DNA of 49,863 nucleotides from assembly GCA_012719075.1 (NCBI GenBank), contig JAAYBB010000063.1, positions 1 to 49,863 of the forward strand, written 5' to 3'. The notes under the pieces are model-generated. The model was given only the letters and a program-made list of their open reading frames with translations. It was not told where the DNA came from and made no database searches. The stretch comes from Clostridiales bacterium. Its GTDB lineage: Bacteria > Bacillota > Clostridia > Oscillospirales > Feifaniaceae. The position numbers were made by a program, and so were the translations under genes. How positions within the stretch are numbered: position 1 is the first letter of the stretch; each line of letters starts with the position of its first letter. Shown piece after piece: positions 9,549 to 21,087 of this stretch.

Positions 9549-10442
9549 ATGGAGAACACAGTGAACCGCTCGGGCTTTATCGCCATCGTCGGGCGGCCCA
9601 ACGTCGGCAAGTCGACGCTGCTCAACCGATTGGTCGGCCAGAAGGTGGCCATCGTGAGCCAGCGTCCGCAGACCACCCGCAACCGCATCCTCGGGGTGCT
9701 GACCGAGGAGGACTGCCAGATGGTCTTCCTCGACACGCCCGGGCTGCACCGGCCGCACAACAAGCTGGGCGACTTCATGGTGCGCCAGGCCGAGCGCGCC
9801 GTGCGGGACGTCGACATGACGGTGCTGATGGTGGAGCCCAGCGAGCGGGTAGAGGGCATCGAGACCGAGGTGCTGCGCCTCTGCGAGGGGCCGGTGCTGC
9901 TGGCCATCAACAAGATCGACACCGTGCGCAAGGATGCGCTGCTGGGCGTGATCGCGGCCTATGCCAAGGCCTACGACTTCGCGGCGCTGCTGCCGATTTC
10001 GGCCAGGACCGGCGAAGGGGTGGAGGTCCTCAAGCAGGAGCTGATCGCGCGGCTGCCCGAGGGGCCGGCCTTCTTCCCCGCCGACATGAGCACCGACCAG
10101 ACCGAGCGCCAGCTGCTGGCCGAGTTCGTCCGCGAGAAGGCGCTGCGCAACCTCGACCAGGAGGTGCCCCACGGCATCGCGGTCGAGATCGAGCAGTTTT
10201 GCCAGCACGAGGACGGGCTGCTCGAGGTGGGCGCCCTGATCTACTGCGAGAAGAACTCCCACAAGGGCATCATCATCGGGGCGGGGGGCGAGCGGCTCAA
10301 GCACATCGCCTCCTCGGCCCGCGTCGACATGGAGCGCCTGATGGGCTGCAAGGTCTATTTGAGCGTCTTTGTCAAGGTCAGAGAGAACTGGCGGGACAGC
10401 GCGCGCATGCTGCGCAGCTTTGGCTACCGCGAGGGCTCCTGA
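9549..10442 (+). CDS. era: GTPase Era
   Basis: 297 aa. The G1 loop GRPNVGKS (15-22), the switch region QTTRN, DTPG and NKID are all present, then a C-terminal KH domain with the GAGG turn. Era binds the 3' end of 16S rRNA and assists 30S assembly, linking functionally to the neighbouring YbeY. The ATG at 9549 is preferred over the in-frame GTG at 9540 because the GAGGGGG ribosome-binding site at 9533-9539 is correctly spaced only for the former. Confidence 0.97.
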   Translation: MENTVNRSGFIAIVGRPNVGKSTLLNRLVGQKVAIVSQRPQTTRNRILGVLTEEDCQMVFLDTPGLHRPHNKLGDFMVRQAERAVRDVDMTVLMVEPSERVEGIETEVLRLCEGPVLLAINKIDTVRKDALLGVIAAYAKAYDFAALLPISARTGEGVEVLKQELIARLPEGPAFFPADMSTDQTERQLLAEFVREKALRNLDQEVPHGIAVEIEQFCQHEDGLLEVGALIYCEKNSHKGIIIGAGGERLKHIASSARVDMERLMGCKVYLSVFVKVRENWRDSARMLRSFGYREGS

Positions 10443-10457
10443 CCGGGGGGCGGGCCC

Positions 10458-11204
10458 ATGGACTTTTCAGCCAACGCCCTGGTGCTCGCAGAGCACACGG
10501 TGGGCGACTACGACAAGCGCCTGGAGCTGCTGTGCGAGGGCATCGGGCGCATCGGCGTCTGGGCGCCGGGCGCCAAGCGGGTCAAGAGCCCGCTGCTGGC
10601 CGCCTGTGCCCCCTTTTGCTACGGGCACTATACGTTCCGGCAGAAGGGCGACCGCATCACGCTGCGGTCGGCCGAGCTGCAAGAGTCCTTTTTTGCGCTG
10701 TGGCAGGACCTTGAGTACCTGGCGCTGGCCGGCTACCTCGCCGAGCTCTGCCGCACGCTCTGCATGGAGCGGCAGCCCGAGGACCTGCTGCTGCGCCTGA
10801 CCCTCAACGCGCTGTTCGCGGCGGCGGAGCGCCGCGCCCCCCCGGGGCGCATCAAGGCCGCCTACGAGCTGCGGGCGCTGTCCGAGAGCGGCTACCTGCC
10901 CGAGCTCGCCCACTGTGTCGCCTGCGGCCGGGAGCAGGGGCTGTGCGCCTTTTCGCCGCTGCAGGGCGGCCTGCTCTGCGCCGACTGCGCGCAGCGGGAG
11001 CCCACGGCGGTGCCGGCCGCGCCGCCCGTCGTCGAGGCCATGCGCTTTCTGAGCGGCTGCGACCCCAGGCGGCTCTGCGCATTCACGCTGCCGGACGCCC
11101 CGCAGCGCAGCCTCGAGGAGATCAGCGAGGCCTACACGCTGTCGACGCTGGGGCACAGCCCCAAGACGCTGCTGTTTTACCGGCAGATGCAAACCATTGA
11201 ATGA
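10458..11204 (+). CDS. recO: DNA repair protein RecO
   Basis: 248 aa. An N-terminal OB fold (about 1-80, opening with MDFSANALVLAEHTVGDYDK) is followed by a helical domain and a zinc finger made of CVACG and CADC around residues 153-178. RecO loads RecA on SSB-coated single-stranded DNA together with RecR, which is encoded at 41957-42559. It begins 15 bases after era and is followed at 10 bases by mutS2. Confidence 0.93.
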   Translation: MDFSANALVLAEHTVGDYDKRLELLCEGIGRIGVWAPGAKRVKSPLLAACAPFCYGHYTFRQKGDRITLRSAELQESFFALWQDLEYLALAGYLAELCRTLCMERQPEDLLLRLTLNALFAAAERRAPPGRIKAAYELRALSESGYLPELAHCVACGREQGLCAFSPLQGGLLCADCAQREPTAVPAAPPVVEAMRFLSGCDPRRLCAFTLPDAPQRSLEEISEAYTLSTLGHSPKTLLFYRQMQTIE

Positions 11205-11214
11205 GAGAGATTTG

Positions 11215-13608
11215 ATGAATCAAACGGCAATAGAACTCAACCAAAAGGCCCTGACGACGCTGGAGTTCGACAAGGTGCTGGCCCTGCTGGCCGAGCAGGC
11301 CGGCTGCGACGGCGCGCGCGAACGCGCGGCGGCGCTGCTGCCCGCCCGCCGGCTCGAGGAGGCGCAGCGCCTGCAGGACGCCACGGCGCAGGCCTGCCTG
11401 CTGATCGGGCGCAAGGGCAGCCCGCCGGTCTACGGCGTCAAGGACATCCGCCCCTCGGTCGAGCGGGCCGAAAAGGGGGCGCTGCTGTCGCCCAAGGAGC
11501 TGCTGCGCATCGGCAACGTGCTGCGCGCCACGCGGGCGTTGCCGGCCTACCTCGAGCAGGAGGGCGGGGAGGTCCCGCTGATCGCCGACCTCTTCCGCCC
11601 GCTGTCGCCGCAGAAGACGCTCGAGGAGCGCATTGCGCAGTCCTTTATTTCAGAGGAGGAGCTCTCGGACCACGCCTCGCCCGAGCTGGCCGACATAAGG
11701 CGCAAGATCAACGGCGCCTCCGGCCGCATCAAGGAGACGCTGCAGCGCATGATCCGCAGCCCCGCCTACCAGAAGTATTTACAGGAGCCCATCGTCACGC
11801 TGCGCGGCGACCGCTATGTGTTGCCGGTGCGGGCCGAGTACCGGGCCGAGGTGCCGGGGCTGGTGCACGACACCTCGGGCAGCGGCGCCACCTGCTTCAT
11901 CGAGCCGATGGCGGTGGTGGAGGCCAACAACGAGCTCAAGCTGCTGCGGGCCCGCGAGCAGGACGAGATCGAGCGCATCTTGGCCGAGCTCTCGGCCTTT
12001 GTCTCGCAGCAGAGCGACCCCATTTTGCTGAATTACGAGCTGATCGTCGAGATCGACTTTGTCTTTTCCAAGGCCCGCCTGTCCTACAGCATGGGCGCCT
12101 ACGCGCCCGAGCTGAGCGCGCGGGGCGGCATCGACCTGCGCAGGGCGCGCCACCCGTTGATCCCGCGCGAGGCGGTGGTGCCCATCGACATCCGCCTGGG
12201 CGGCGGCGTTGACACCATGGTCGTCACCGGCCCCAACACCGGCGGCAAGACCGTCACGCTCAAGACGCTGGGGCTGCTGCACCTGATGGCGGCCTCGGGC
12301 CTGCACCTGCCGGCCGAGGCCGGCAGCGAGGTCGCGGTGTTCGCCAACGTCTTTTGCGACATCGGCGACGAGCAGAGCATCGAGCAGTCGCTCTCGACCT
12401 TCTCAAGCCACATGGTCAACATCATCCGCATTCTCGAGGTGGCCGACGCGCACAGCCTGGTGCTGCTCGACGAGCTCGGGGCCGGCACCGACCCGATCGA
12501 GGGCGCGGCGCTGGCCACGGCCATTCTCGAGCGGCTGCGGGCGCAGGGCGCCCGCGTGGCCGCCACCACCCACTACGCCGAGCTCAAGACCTACGCGCTC
12601 AACACCGAGGGCGTGCTCAACGCCTCCTGCGAGTTCGACCTCGAGACGCTGCGGCCCACCTACCGGCTGATCCTCGGCGTGCCGGGGCGCTCCAACGCCT
12701 TTGCGATCTCGGAGCGGCTGGGTATGGATCCGGCCGTCGTGGCGCGCGCGGCCGAGCTGACCAGCAGCGGCGCGCAGGCCTTTGAGGAGGTGCTGGCCGA
12801 GCTGGAAAACCGCCGCCAGCAGATGGAGCGCCGCCTGCAGGAGGCGGCGCAGGAGCGCGACCGCGCCAACCGCATCCGCGCCGAGCTGGCGCTCGAGCAG
12901 GAGCGCTTTCGCCTGCAGCGGGACCGCGAGCTCGAGCAGGCCGCCGTCGAGAGCAAGCGCAGGGTGGCCATGGCGCGCGAGATGTACAACCGCACGATCG
13001 AGGAGCTGGAGGCGCTGCGCAGGGAGCGCGATGCCGCCGACTTTGGCGAAAAGCTCGACGAGGCCCGCCAGCGGCTGCGCAGGCAGCTGCGCCGCGCCTC
13101 GGAGGAGCTCGACCCGGTGCTGCCAAAGGAGCAGGGCGACACGGTGCTGCCCCGCGCGCTGCGGGTGGGGGACCTGGTGCACATCCGCACGCTGGACAAG
13201 CGCGGCGAGGTGCTCTCGCCGCCCGACGACCGCGGCAATGTCGCGCTGCGGGTCGGCATCATCAACACCAAGGCCAAGCTGACCGACCTGACGCTCGTAA
13301 ACGAGCAGCCCGACCTGACCGAGCGCCTGACGGCCGCCCGCCGGGGCGACAAGCCGGTCAGCAGCATGAAGGCCGAGCTGGACCTGCGGGGCATGAACGG
13401 CGACGAGGGCTGCCTCGAGCTGGACCGCTACCTGGACGAGGCGGCGCTGCACGGGCTGGAGACGGCCGTGATCATCCACGGCAAGGGCACCGGCGCGCTG
13501 CGCGCCGCGGTGCAGGAATTCCTCAGGGGGCACCCCCATGTGCGCAGCTTCCGCCGCGGCGCCTTTGGCGAAGGGGAGGACGGCGTCACGGTGGTGGAGC
13601 TGCGATAG
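11215..13608 (+). CDS. mutS2: Endonuclease MutS2 / ribosome rescue factor RqcU
   Basis: 797 aa, full length. The order is: N-terminal clamp/core region, MutS ATPase with Walker A GPNTGGKT (339-346) and Walker B VLLDELGAGTDP, a long coiled coil (about 530-640) rich in Arg/Glu, a KOW-like segment, and a C-terminal Smr nuclease domain (ELDLRGMNGDE, then IIHGKGTGALR). It lacks the mismatch-recognition domain of MutS1. Family members suppress recombination or split collided ribosomes. ATG 11215 gives the usual N-terminus; the upstream TTG at 11197 would overlap recO. Confidence 0.95.
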   Translation: MNQTAIELNQKALTTLEFDKVLALLAEQAGCDGARERAAALLPARRLEEAQRLQDATAQACLLIGRKGSPPVYGVKDIRPSVERAEKGALLSPKELLRIGNVLRATRALPAYLEQEGGEVPLIADLFRPLSPQKTLEERIAQSFISEEELSDHASPELADIRRKINGASGRIKETLQRMIRSPAYQKYLQEPIVTLRGDRYVLPVRAEYRAEVPGLVHDTSGSGATCFIEPMAVVEANNELKLLRAREQDEIERILAELSAFVSQQSDPILLNYELIVEIDFVFSKARLSYSMGAYAPELSARGGIDLRRARHPLIPREAVVPIDIRLGGGVDTMVVTGPNTGGKTVTLKTLGLLHLMAASGLHLPAEAGSEVAVFANVFCDIGDEQSIEQSLSTFSSHMVNIIRILEVADAHSLVLLDELGAGTDPIEGAALATAILERLRAQGARVAATTHYAELKTYALNTEGVLNASCEFDLETLRPTYRLILGVPGRSNAFAISERLGMDPAVVARAAELTSSGAQAFEEVLAELENRRQQMERRLQEAAQERDRANRIRAELALEQERFRLQRDRELEQAAVESKRRVAMAREMYNRTIEELEALRRERDAADFGEKLDEARQRLRRQLRRASEELDPVLPKEQGDTVLPRALRVGDLVHIRTLDKRGEVLSPPDDRGNVALRVGIINTKAKLTDLTLVNEQPDLTERLTAARRGDKPVSSMKAELDLRGMNGDEGCLELDRYLDEAALHGLETAVIIHGKGTGALRAAVQEFLRGHPHVRSFRRGAFGEGEDGVTVVELR

Positions 13609-13660
13609 CAAAATCACGGACAGGGGGCGGGTGCCCCGGAGAAACCAGGAGGGACGACAC

Positions 13661-14314
13661 ATGAGTGACGTACGGCCGATCCCCATGCAGACCTTTCGAC
13701 GGCTGCCGGGCTACCACAGGTACCTCAAGGAACTGGCCGGGCAGGGGGTCGAGACCATTGCGGCCGTGGCCATCGCCAAGGAGATGAAGCTGCACGAGGT
13801 CCAGGTCCGCAAGGACCTTGCGGCGGTGTCGGTCAGCGGGGGGCGGCCCCGGATGGGGTTTCGCGTCGAGGAGCTGCTGCGCAGCATCGAGCACACGCTG
13901 GGCTACGACAACGTCAGCGAGGCCCTGCTGGTCGGCGTGGGGCAGCTGGGGCGGGCGCTGATGACCTACGAGGGCTTTGAGCAGCTGGGCCTGCGCATCC
14001 TGGCCGGCTTCGACTGCGACCCCGCCGTCGCGGGCACCGAGGTCGGCGGAAAGCCGGTGCTGCCGATGGAGAAGTTCTGCGACTTCTGCCGGCGCACCCA
14101 AGTGCACCTCGGCATTCTGGCGGTGCCCGGCGAGACGGCCCAGCAGGTCTGCGACCTCATGGTGGGCTGCGGCATTTTGGCCATCTGGAATTTCGCGCCG
14201 GTCCACCTCACGGTGCCCGCACACATCCTGGTCGAGGACGAGAACATGGCCCTCTCGCTGGCGCTGCTCTCTCAAAACCTCAAGCGGCAGATGGAGCAGG
14301 GGGACCTGTTTTAA
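13661..14314 (+). CDS. rex: Redox-sensing transcriptional repressor Rex
   Basis: 217 aa. A winged-helix DNA-binding domain (about 8-80, with QVRKDLAAVS where family members have TIRRDFS) is followed by a Rossmann NAD(H)-binding domain with GVGQLGRAL and a C-terminal domain-swap helix. Rex senses the NADH/NAD+ ratio and represses fermentation genes. An AGGAGGG ribosome-binding site is seven bases before the ATG. It ends the cluster and is followed by a strong terminator. Confidence 0.93.
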   Translation: MSDVRPIPMQTFRRLPGYHRYLKELAGQGVETIAAVAIAKEMKLHEVQVRKDLAAVSVSGGRPRMGFRVEELLRSIEHTLGYDNVSEALLVGVGQLGRALMTYEGFEQLGLRILAGFDCDPAVAGTEVGGKPVLPMEKFCDFCRRTQVHLGILAVPGETAQQVCDLMVGCGILAIWNFAPVHLTVPAHILVEDENMALSLALLSQNLKRQMEQGDLF

Positions 14315-14360
14315 GCGTGCGGGGGGCAAGCCCCTGCAAAAAATCCTGTTTACAACTCGA

Positions 14361-14398
14361 CAGACAAAACGCCTCCCGACCGGGAGGCGTTTTGTCTG
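14361..14398 (+). terminator. rex terminator
   Basis: A perfect stem built on AAAACGCCTCCC and its complement with a very short loop, followed by TTTTGTC. It can act on both strands. Confidence 0.85.
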
Positions 14399-14572
14399 CG
14401 CAAAGGCCGTTTTGCCGCCGGCCGGCGGAGGGAAGTCGCCCTGCCGATCGCCGCCGCTCCGGCTGAACGCAGGGACGCTTCTGCGGGGGCGGGGCCTTCC
14501 GACGGCAAAGAGCGCGCACCCTGCACATGCATCAGACCCAGAGAGCCATCCGCACATGCTGCCGCCTTCGGC

Positions 14573-14612
14573 AAGAAGAGGGGCCTTTTGCCGCGGCAAA
14601 AGGCCCCTTCTT
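14573..14612 (-). terminator. Terminator of the ABM-domain gene
   Basis: An inverted repeat GGCCTTTTGCC / GGCAAAAGGCC flanked by AAGA...TTCTT, 40 bases past the stop of the minus-strand gene. Confidence 0.7.
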
Positions 14613-14651
14613 AACAGGCGTTCAAATCCTCGACCGTCGGAGAATCCCCGG

Positions 14652-14939
14652 TCAGATCAGCTGCGTAAAGGTGTCCACGACCGGAGGCACTGCGCAGAGG
14701 GCGGCCAGCCTGGGCACAATGGCGGTGAAGTGGGCGCTGGCCGAGTGGGCGTCGAGGTGGGCCTGGCTCTCCCAGGCCTCCAGCACGACGAGGACGTCTT
14801 CGTCTTTGGTCGACTGCGCAAGGTCGTAAGCGGCACAGCCGGCCTCCCTGCGGGTCAGCTCGACAAGCTCCCTGACCATCTCAACGGCCTCTTGCACATG
14901 GCCGGGCTTGAGCGTAAAGGTGGCGACAACACGGATCAT
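14652..14939 (-). CDS. Antibiotic biosynthesis monooxygenase (ABM) domain protein
   Basis: 95 aa single-domain dimeric alpha-beta barrel of the ABM/YgiN type, with the typical opening VVATFTLKPGH and central YDLAQS...FVVLEAW-like segment (here VLVVLEAWES). Members include quinol monooxygenases and proteins with no known reaction; the substrate cannot be told. ATG 14939 is preferred since the AGGAG abuts the alternative GTG at 14951. It is 45 bases downstream of the gatB stop on the same strand. Confidence 0.8.
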   Translation of the reverse strand: MIRVVATFTLKPGHVQEAVEMVRELVELTRREAGCAAYDLAQSTKDEDVLVVLEAWESQAHLDAHSASAHFTAIVPRLAALCAVPPVVDTFTQLI

Positions 14940-14996
14940 GGTTGCAAACACTCCTGACAGTTTAATTTTTATCCTTCCACCCGCAAATTGCGGCGC

Positions 14997-16427
14997 TCAG
15001 CGGTCGAGCGCCTCTTTGAGCAGGCGGCTGAACAGCTGTGGGTTGCCCTTGCCGGCGCTGCGCTTCATGCACTGGCCGACCAGAAAGCCCAGCACGTTGG
15101 TCTTGCCCTGCCGGTACTCGGCCACGGGGCCGGCGTTTGCGGCCAGCACCTCGGTTGCGATGCCGGCCAGCAGCGCCTCGTCGTTGATCTGGGCCAGCCC
15201 CAGGCGCGCGACCGCCTCGGCCGGCGTCTCGCCGGTCTCGAGCAGCTGCTCGAGCACCGCCTTGGCGGCGGTGGAGGAGAGGGTGCCGTCCTGGGTGAGC
15301 CGGATCAGCTCGAGCAGGTGCTCGGGCGCAAGGCCCAGCTGCTCCACCGCCACGCCGCGCTCGTTGCAGAGGCGCGAGAGGTCGCCCAGCAGCCAGTTGC
15401 AGATGGGCTTGGAGAGCGCGGCGTCCAGCGCGGCGCAGCGCTCAAAGTAGGCGGCGCGGGAGAGGTCGCCGGCCAGCACGCCGCTCTCGTAGGGGGAGAG
15501 GCCGTAGACCCTGAGGTAGCGCTCGTACTTTTGCAGCGGCAGCTCGGGCAGGCTGCGGCGCAGCGCCTCGATGTCGGCCTCCTCGAGCCGGATCAGCGCG
15601 AGGTCGGGGTCGGCGAAGCAGCGGTAGTCGGCCTCGCCTTTGGCCCGCATGGCAAAGTTCTCGCCCAGGGCCTCGTCCCAGCGCCGGGTCTCGACCTGCA
15701 CAGCCTCACCGGCGTTCAGGATGCCGATCTGGCGGGCGACCTCGTACTCGATGGCCTTGGTCACGCCCGAAAAGGTGCTGATGTTCTTCATCTCCACGCG
15801 GGTGCCGAGGCCGGTCGAGCCCTGCGGCCGGACCGAGACGTTGACGTCGCAGCGGATGTTGCCCTCCTGCATGCGGCAGTTGCAGATGCCCAGACACTCC
15901 AAGATGGCCTTGAGGGCCTCTGCGTAGGCCTTGGTCTCCTCGGCCGAGTACAGGTCGGGTTCGCTGACGATCTCGATCAGCGGCACGCCGCTGCGGTTGA
16001 GGTCGATCAGCGTGCCCGAAAAGCGGTCGTCGTGCAGCAGCTTGCCGGTGTCCTCCTCGATGTGGATCTGGTGGATGCGCACCCGCTTGAGCCGCTCGCC
16101 GACGTAGAAGGAGACCTCGCCGTCCACGCAGAGCGGCGGGGAGACCTGGCTGATCTGGTAGCCCTTGGGCAGGTCGGCGTAAAAGTAGTTCTTGCGGTCG
16201 TGTCCCGACAGCGCATTGACCCTGCAGTTGCAGGCCAGCCCCATCTTGAGCGCATACTCCACCGCCCGGCGGTTGAGGACGGGCAGCGCGCCGGGCAGGC
16301 CGGCGCAGACCGGGCAGCACTGGGTGTTGACCATGGCGCCGTAGGTGGTGCTGCAGTTGCAGTAGACCTTGGTGGCGGTGCTCAGCTCGGCGTGCATCTC
16401 GATGCCGATCACGGGTTCGTAGTTCAC
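14997..16427 (-). CDS. gatB: Aspartyl/glutamyl-tRNA(Asn/Gln) amidotransferase subunit B
   Basis: 476 aa. GatB is the kinase/transamidase subunit that activates Glu or Asp on mischarged tRNA with ATP. The ATP/Mg-site residues in GIEMHAEL (usually GxEVHVEL), the CPVCAGLPG zinc segment, DRKNYFY, and EGNIRCDVNVSVRP are present, and the C-terminal YqeY-like tail is complete. One local change: the usual EEAHDYRYF reads GEADYRCF, a one-residue deletion removing His. The start is GTG, immediately after the gatA stop, with GAGGGGG upstream. Its partner GatA is degenerate, so the source of ammonia is an open question. Confidence 0.93.
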   Translation of the reverse strand: MNYEPVIGIEMHAELSTATKVYCNCSTTYGAMVNTQCCPVCAGLPGALPVLNRRAVEYALKMGLACNCRVNALSGHDRKNYFYADLPKGYQISQVSPPLCVDGEVSFYVGERLKRVRIHQIHIEEDTGKLLHDDRFSGTLIDLNRSGVPLIEIVSEPDLYSAEETKAYAEALKAILECLGICNCRMQEGNIRCDVNVSVRPQGSTGLGTRVEMKNISTFSGVTKAIEYEVARQIGILNAGEAVQVETRRWDEALGENFAMRAKGEADYRCFADPDLALIRLEEADIEALRRSLPELPLQKYERYLRVYGLSPYESGVLAGDLSRAAYFERCAALDAALSKPICNWLLGDLSRLCNERGVAVEQLGLAPEHLLELIRLTQDGTLSSTAAKAVLEQLLETGETPAEAVARLGLAQINDEALLAGIATEVLAANAGPVAEYRQGKTNVLGFLVGQCMKRSAGKGNPQLFSRLLKEALDR

Positions 16428-17750
16428 TTAGGACCCCCTCCTTTCCAGCGATTCAAGGGCCAGCGCGGCGTTCAGCAGCAGCGCCTCGGAGCCCCGCTTG
16501 CCGATCAGCTGCAGCGCGCCGCCGCCAAAGGGCAGCACCAGCGCCGGCAGGCCGGCCAGGTTGGCCAGCACGGTGCAGAGCCCCTCGCGGTCGAGGGCCT
16601 CCCCGTAGCCGGCGGCCGGGCGCAGCGGCGTCAGCAGCAGATCGCAGTCCGCGAGCAGCTCGTCGCAGGCGGCCACAAGCGCTGCGCGCAGGCGCACGGC
16701 CCGATCGTAGTACTCCGCCCGGTAGGCGGTGAGCAGCGCATAGGTGCCCAGCAGGGTGCGGCGGCGCAGCTCGGGGCCAAAGCCCTCGGCGCGGCTCTTG
16801 GCAATGAGGTCGCCGATGCCCTCGGCCTCCTGCGCGCGGTGGCCGTACTTGATGCCATCAAGCCGCGCGAGGTTGGAGGAGGCCTCGGCCGAGGCGAGGA
16901 TGTAGTGCGTCCGCGGGCCGAGGGCCGCAAGCGGCAGCGCCGCCTCGCGGCAGGTGGCCCCCAGAACCACAAGGGCCTCTGCGGCAGAGAGCGCGGCGGC
17001 CGACGCGGGGCCGGCGGCCTCCTGCAGCTCCCGCACCAGCGCGATGTGCAGGTGGCCGACCTCGCCGTCCAGGCTGGGGGCCACGGGGCTGTGCGGCGCT
17101 TGGCACGTGGAGGCGTCCAGCGGGTCCGGCCCGGCCAGCAGGTCAAACAGCAGCGCGCAGTCCATGACGCTGCGGGCCACCGGCGCCGCCTGGTCCAGCG
17201 AGGAGGCGGCCGAGACCAGGCCGTAGCGCGAGATGGCGCCCCAGGTCGGCTTGAGGGAGACCAGGCCGGCGTCGCCGGCGCGGCGGCGCAGCGCGCCGTC
17301 GTGGTCGCTGCCCAGCGCGAGCGGCAGCGCGCCCTGCGCCACGGCCAGCACCGCGCCGCAGGGGCCGTCCGGCTCGAGGCCGAACTCGCCGACGGCCAGT
17401 TTGCCCAGCAGGGGCAGGCCGCCCGCCTCGAGGCGGGTGACGGCGGTGGCGCTGTAGGGCGGGATAAAGCCCTTCAGCATGGCGGAGCCGCAGGCGGTCA
17501 GCACGCCCTCGGTGCAAAAGCTGTCCTCGACGCCGACCGGGACCCCGGCCAGCGGGGGGAGGGCCTCGCCCGCCCCGCGGCGGGCGTCGACGCGCCCTGC
17601 GGTCCGCAGGGCCGCCTCGGCCGAGGTGGTCACAAAGCCGCCAGCCTCGTCGGCATGGCGCAGGCAGGCCTCGGCCAGCCCGGCCGCCGTGGTCTGCCCC
17701 GCGGCCAGCAGGCCGGCAAGTTCAACAGCTGTCTTTTTCTCAATTGTCAT
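16428..17750 (-). CDS. gatA: GatA-like amidase subunit lacking the catalytic triad
   Basis: 440 aa, about 40-50 shorter than usual GatA. By family and operon position it should be the glutaminase of GatCAB, using a Lys-cisSer-Ser triad. Here the Lys of GVPVAIKDN is Glu75 (GVPVGVEDS). The Gly/Ser loop with the cis-Ser (GGSSGGS) and about 25 flanking residues are missing between GEFGLEPDG and CGAVLAVAQG. The Ser nucleophile segment TGGSIR reads HDGALR, with Ala153 at the Ser position. Flanking structural motifs (SAMLKGFIPPYSATAV, LKPTWGAISRYGLVSAASSL) are well conserved, and the frame is open throughout. It therefore looks like a retained pseudoenzyme, not a decaying pseudogene. The start at ATG 17750 fits AGGGGG at eight bases. 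Confidence 0.9.
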   Translation of the reverse strand: MTIEKKTAVELAGLLAAGQTTAAGLAEACLRHADEAGGFVTTSAEAALRTAGRVDARRGAGEALPPLAGVPVGVEDSFCTEGVLTACGSAMLKGFIPPYSATAVTRLEAGGLPLLGKLAVGEFGLEPDGPCGAVLAVAQGALPLALGSDHDGALRRRAGDAGLVSLKPTWGAISRYGLVSAASSLDQAAPVARSVMDCALLFDLLAGPDPLDASTCQAPHSPVAPSLDGEVGHLHIALVRELQEAAGPASAAALSAAEALVVLGATCREAALPLAALGPRTHYILASAEASSNLARLDGIKYGHRAQEAEGIGDLIAKSRAEGFGPELRRRTLLGTYALLTAYRAEYYDRAVRLRAALVAACDELLADCDLLLTPLRPAAGYGEALDREGLCTVLANLAGLPALVLPFGGGALQLIGKRGSEALLLNAALALESLERRGS

Positions 17751-17762
17751 CGGCACAACCCC

Positions 17763-20900
<3,138 letters not shown>

Positions 20901-21045
20901 AGAGCGTCCCCTCCCATCGAGATCGAATACAGCCTCGCCATCCTATGCAGCGGACAGGGCGGGTGTGATCGAAATGGGGCGCCAAGGGGCGTTTGGCCGC
21001 CGTGCGGCGCCCAGCGGACAGGCGGGGTTTTTATACAGACCGCAT

Positions 21046-21075
21046 AAAAAGAAGCGCCCTCCGGCGCTTCTTTTT
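21046..21075 (-). terminator. Terminator of the MATE gene
   Basis: A symmetric stem AAAAAGAAGCGCC / GGCGCTTCTTTTT just past the MATE stop codon. It has T runs in both directions. Confidence 0.85.
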
Positions 21076-21087
21076 GTCAATCTTCGC

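Larger units (their letters stand above)
14315..14651. other. Convergent intergenic region with two terminators
   Basis: This 337-base gap holds the rex terminator (14361-14398) and a second hairpin near 14573-14612 serving the minus-strand neighbour. The middle (14400-14560) is G+C-rich with no gene or recognisable RNA. Confidence 0.6.

Noticed and set aside
16428-17750. gatA as a simple pseudogene
   Set aside because: The frame is open over 440 codons with conserved non-catalytic motifs and correct coupling to gatB, so decay alone is not the best reading.
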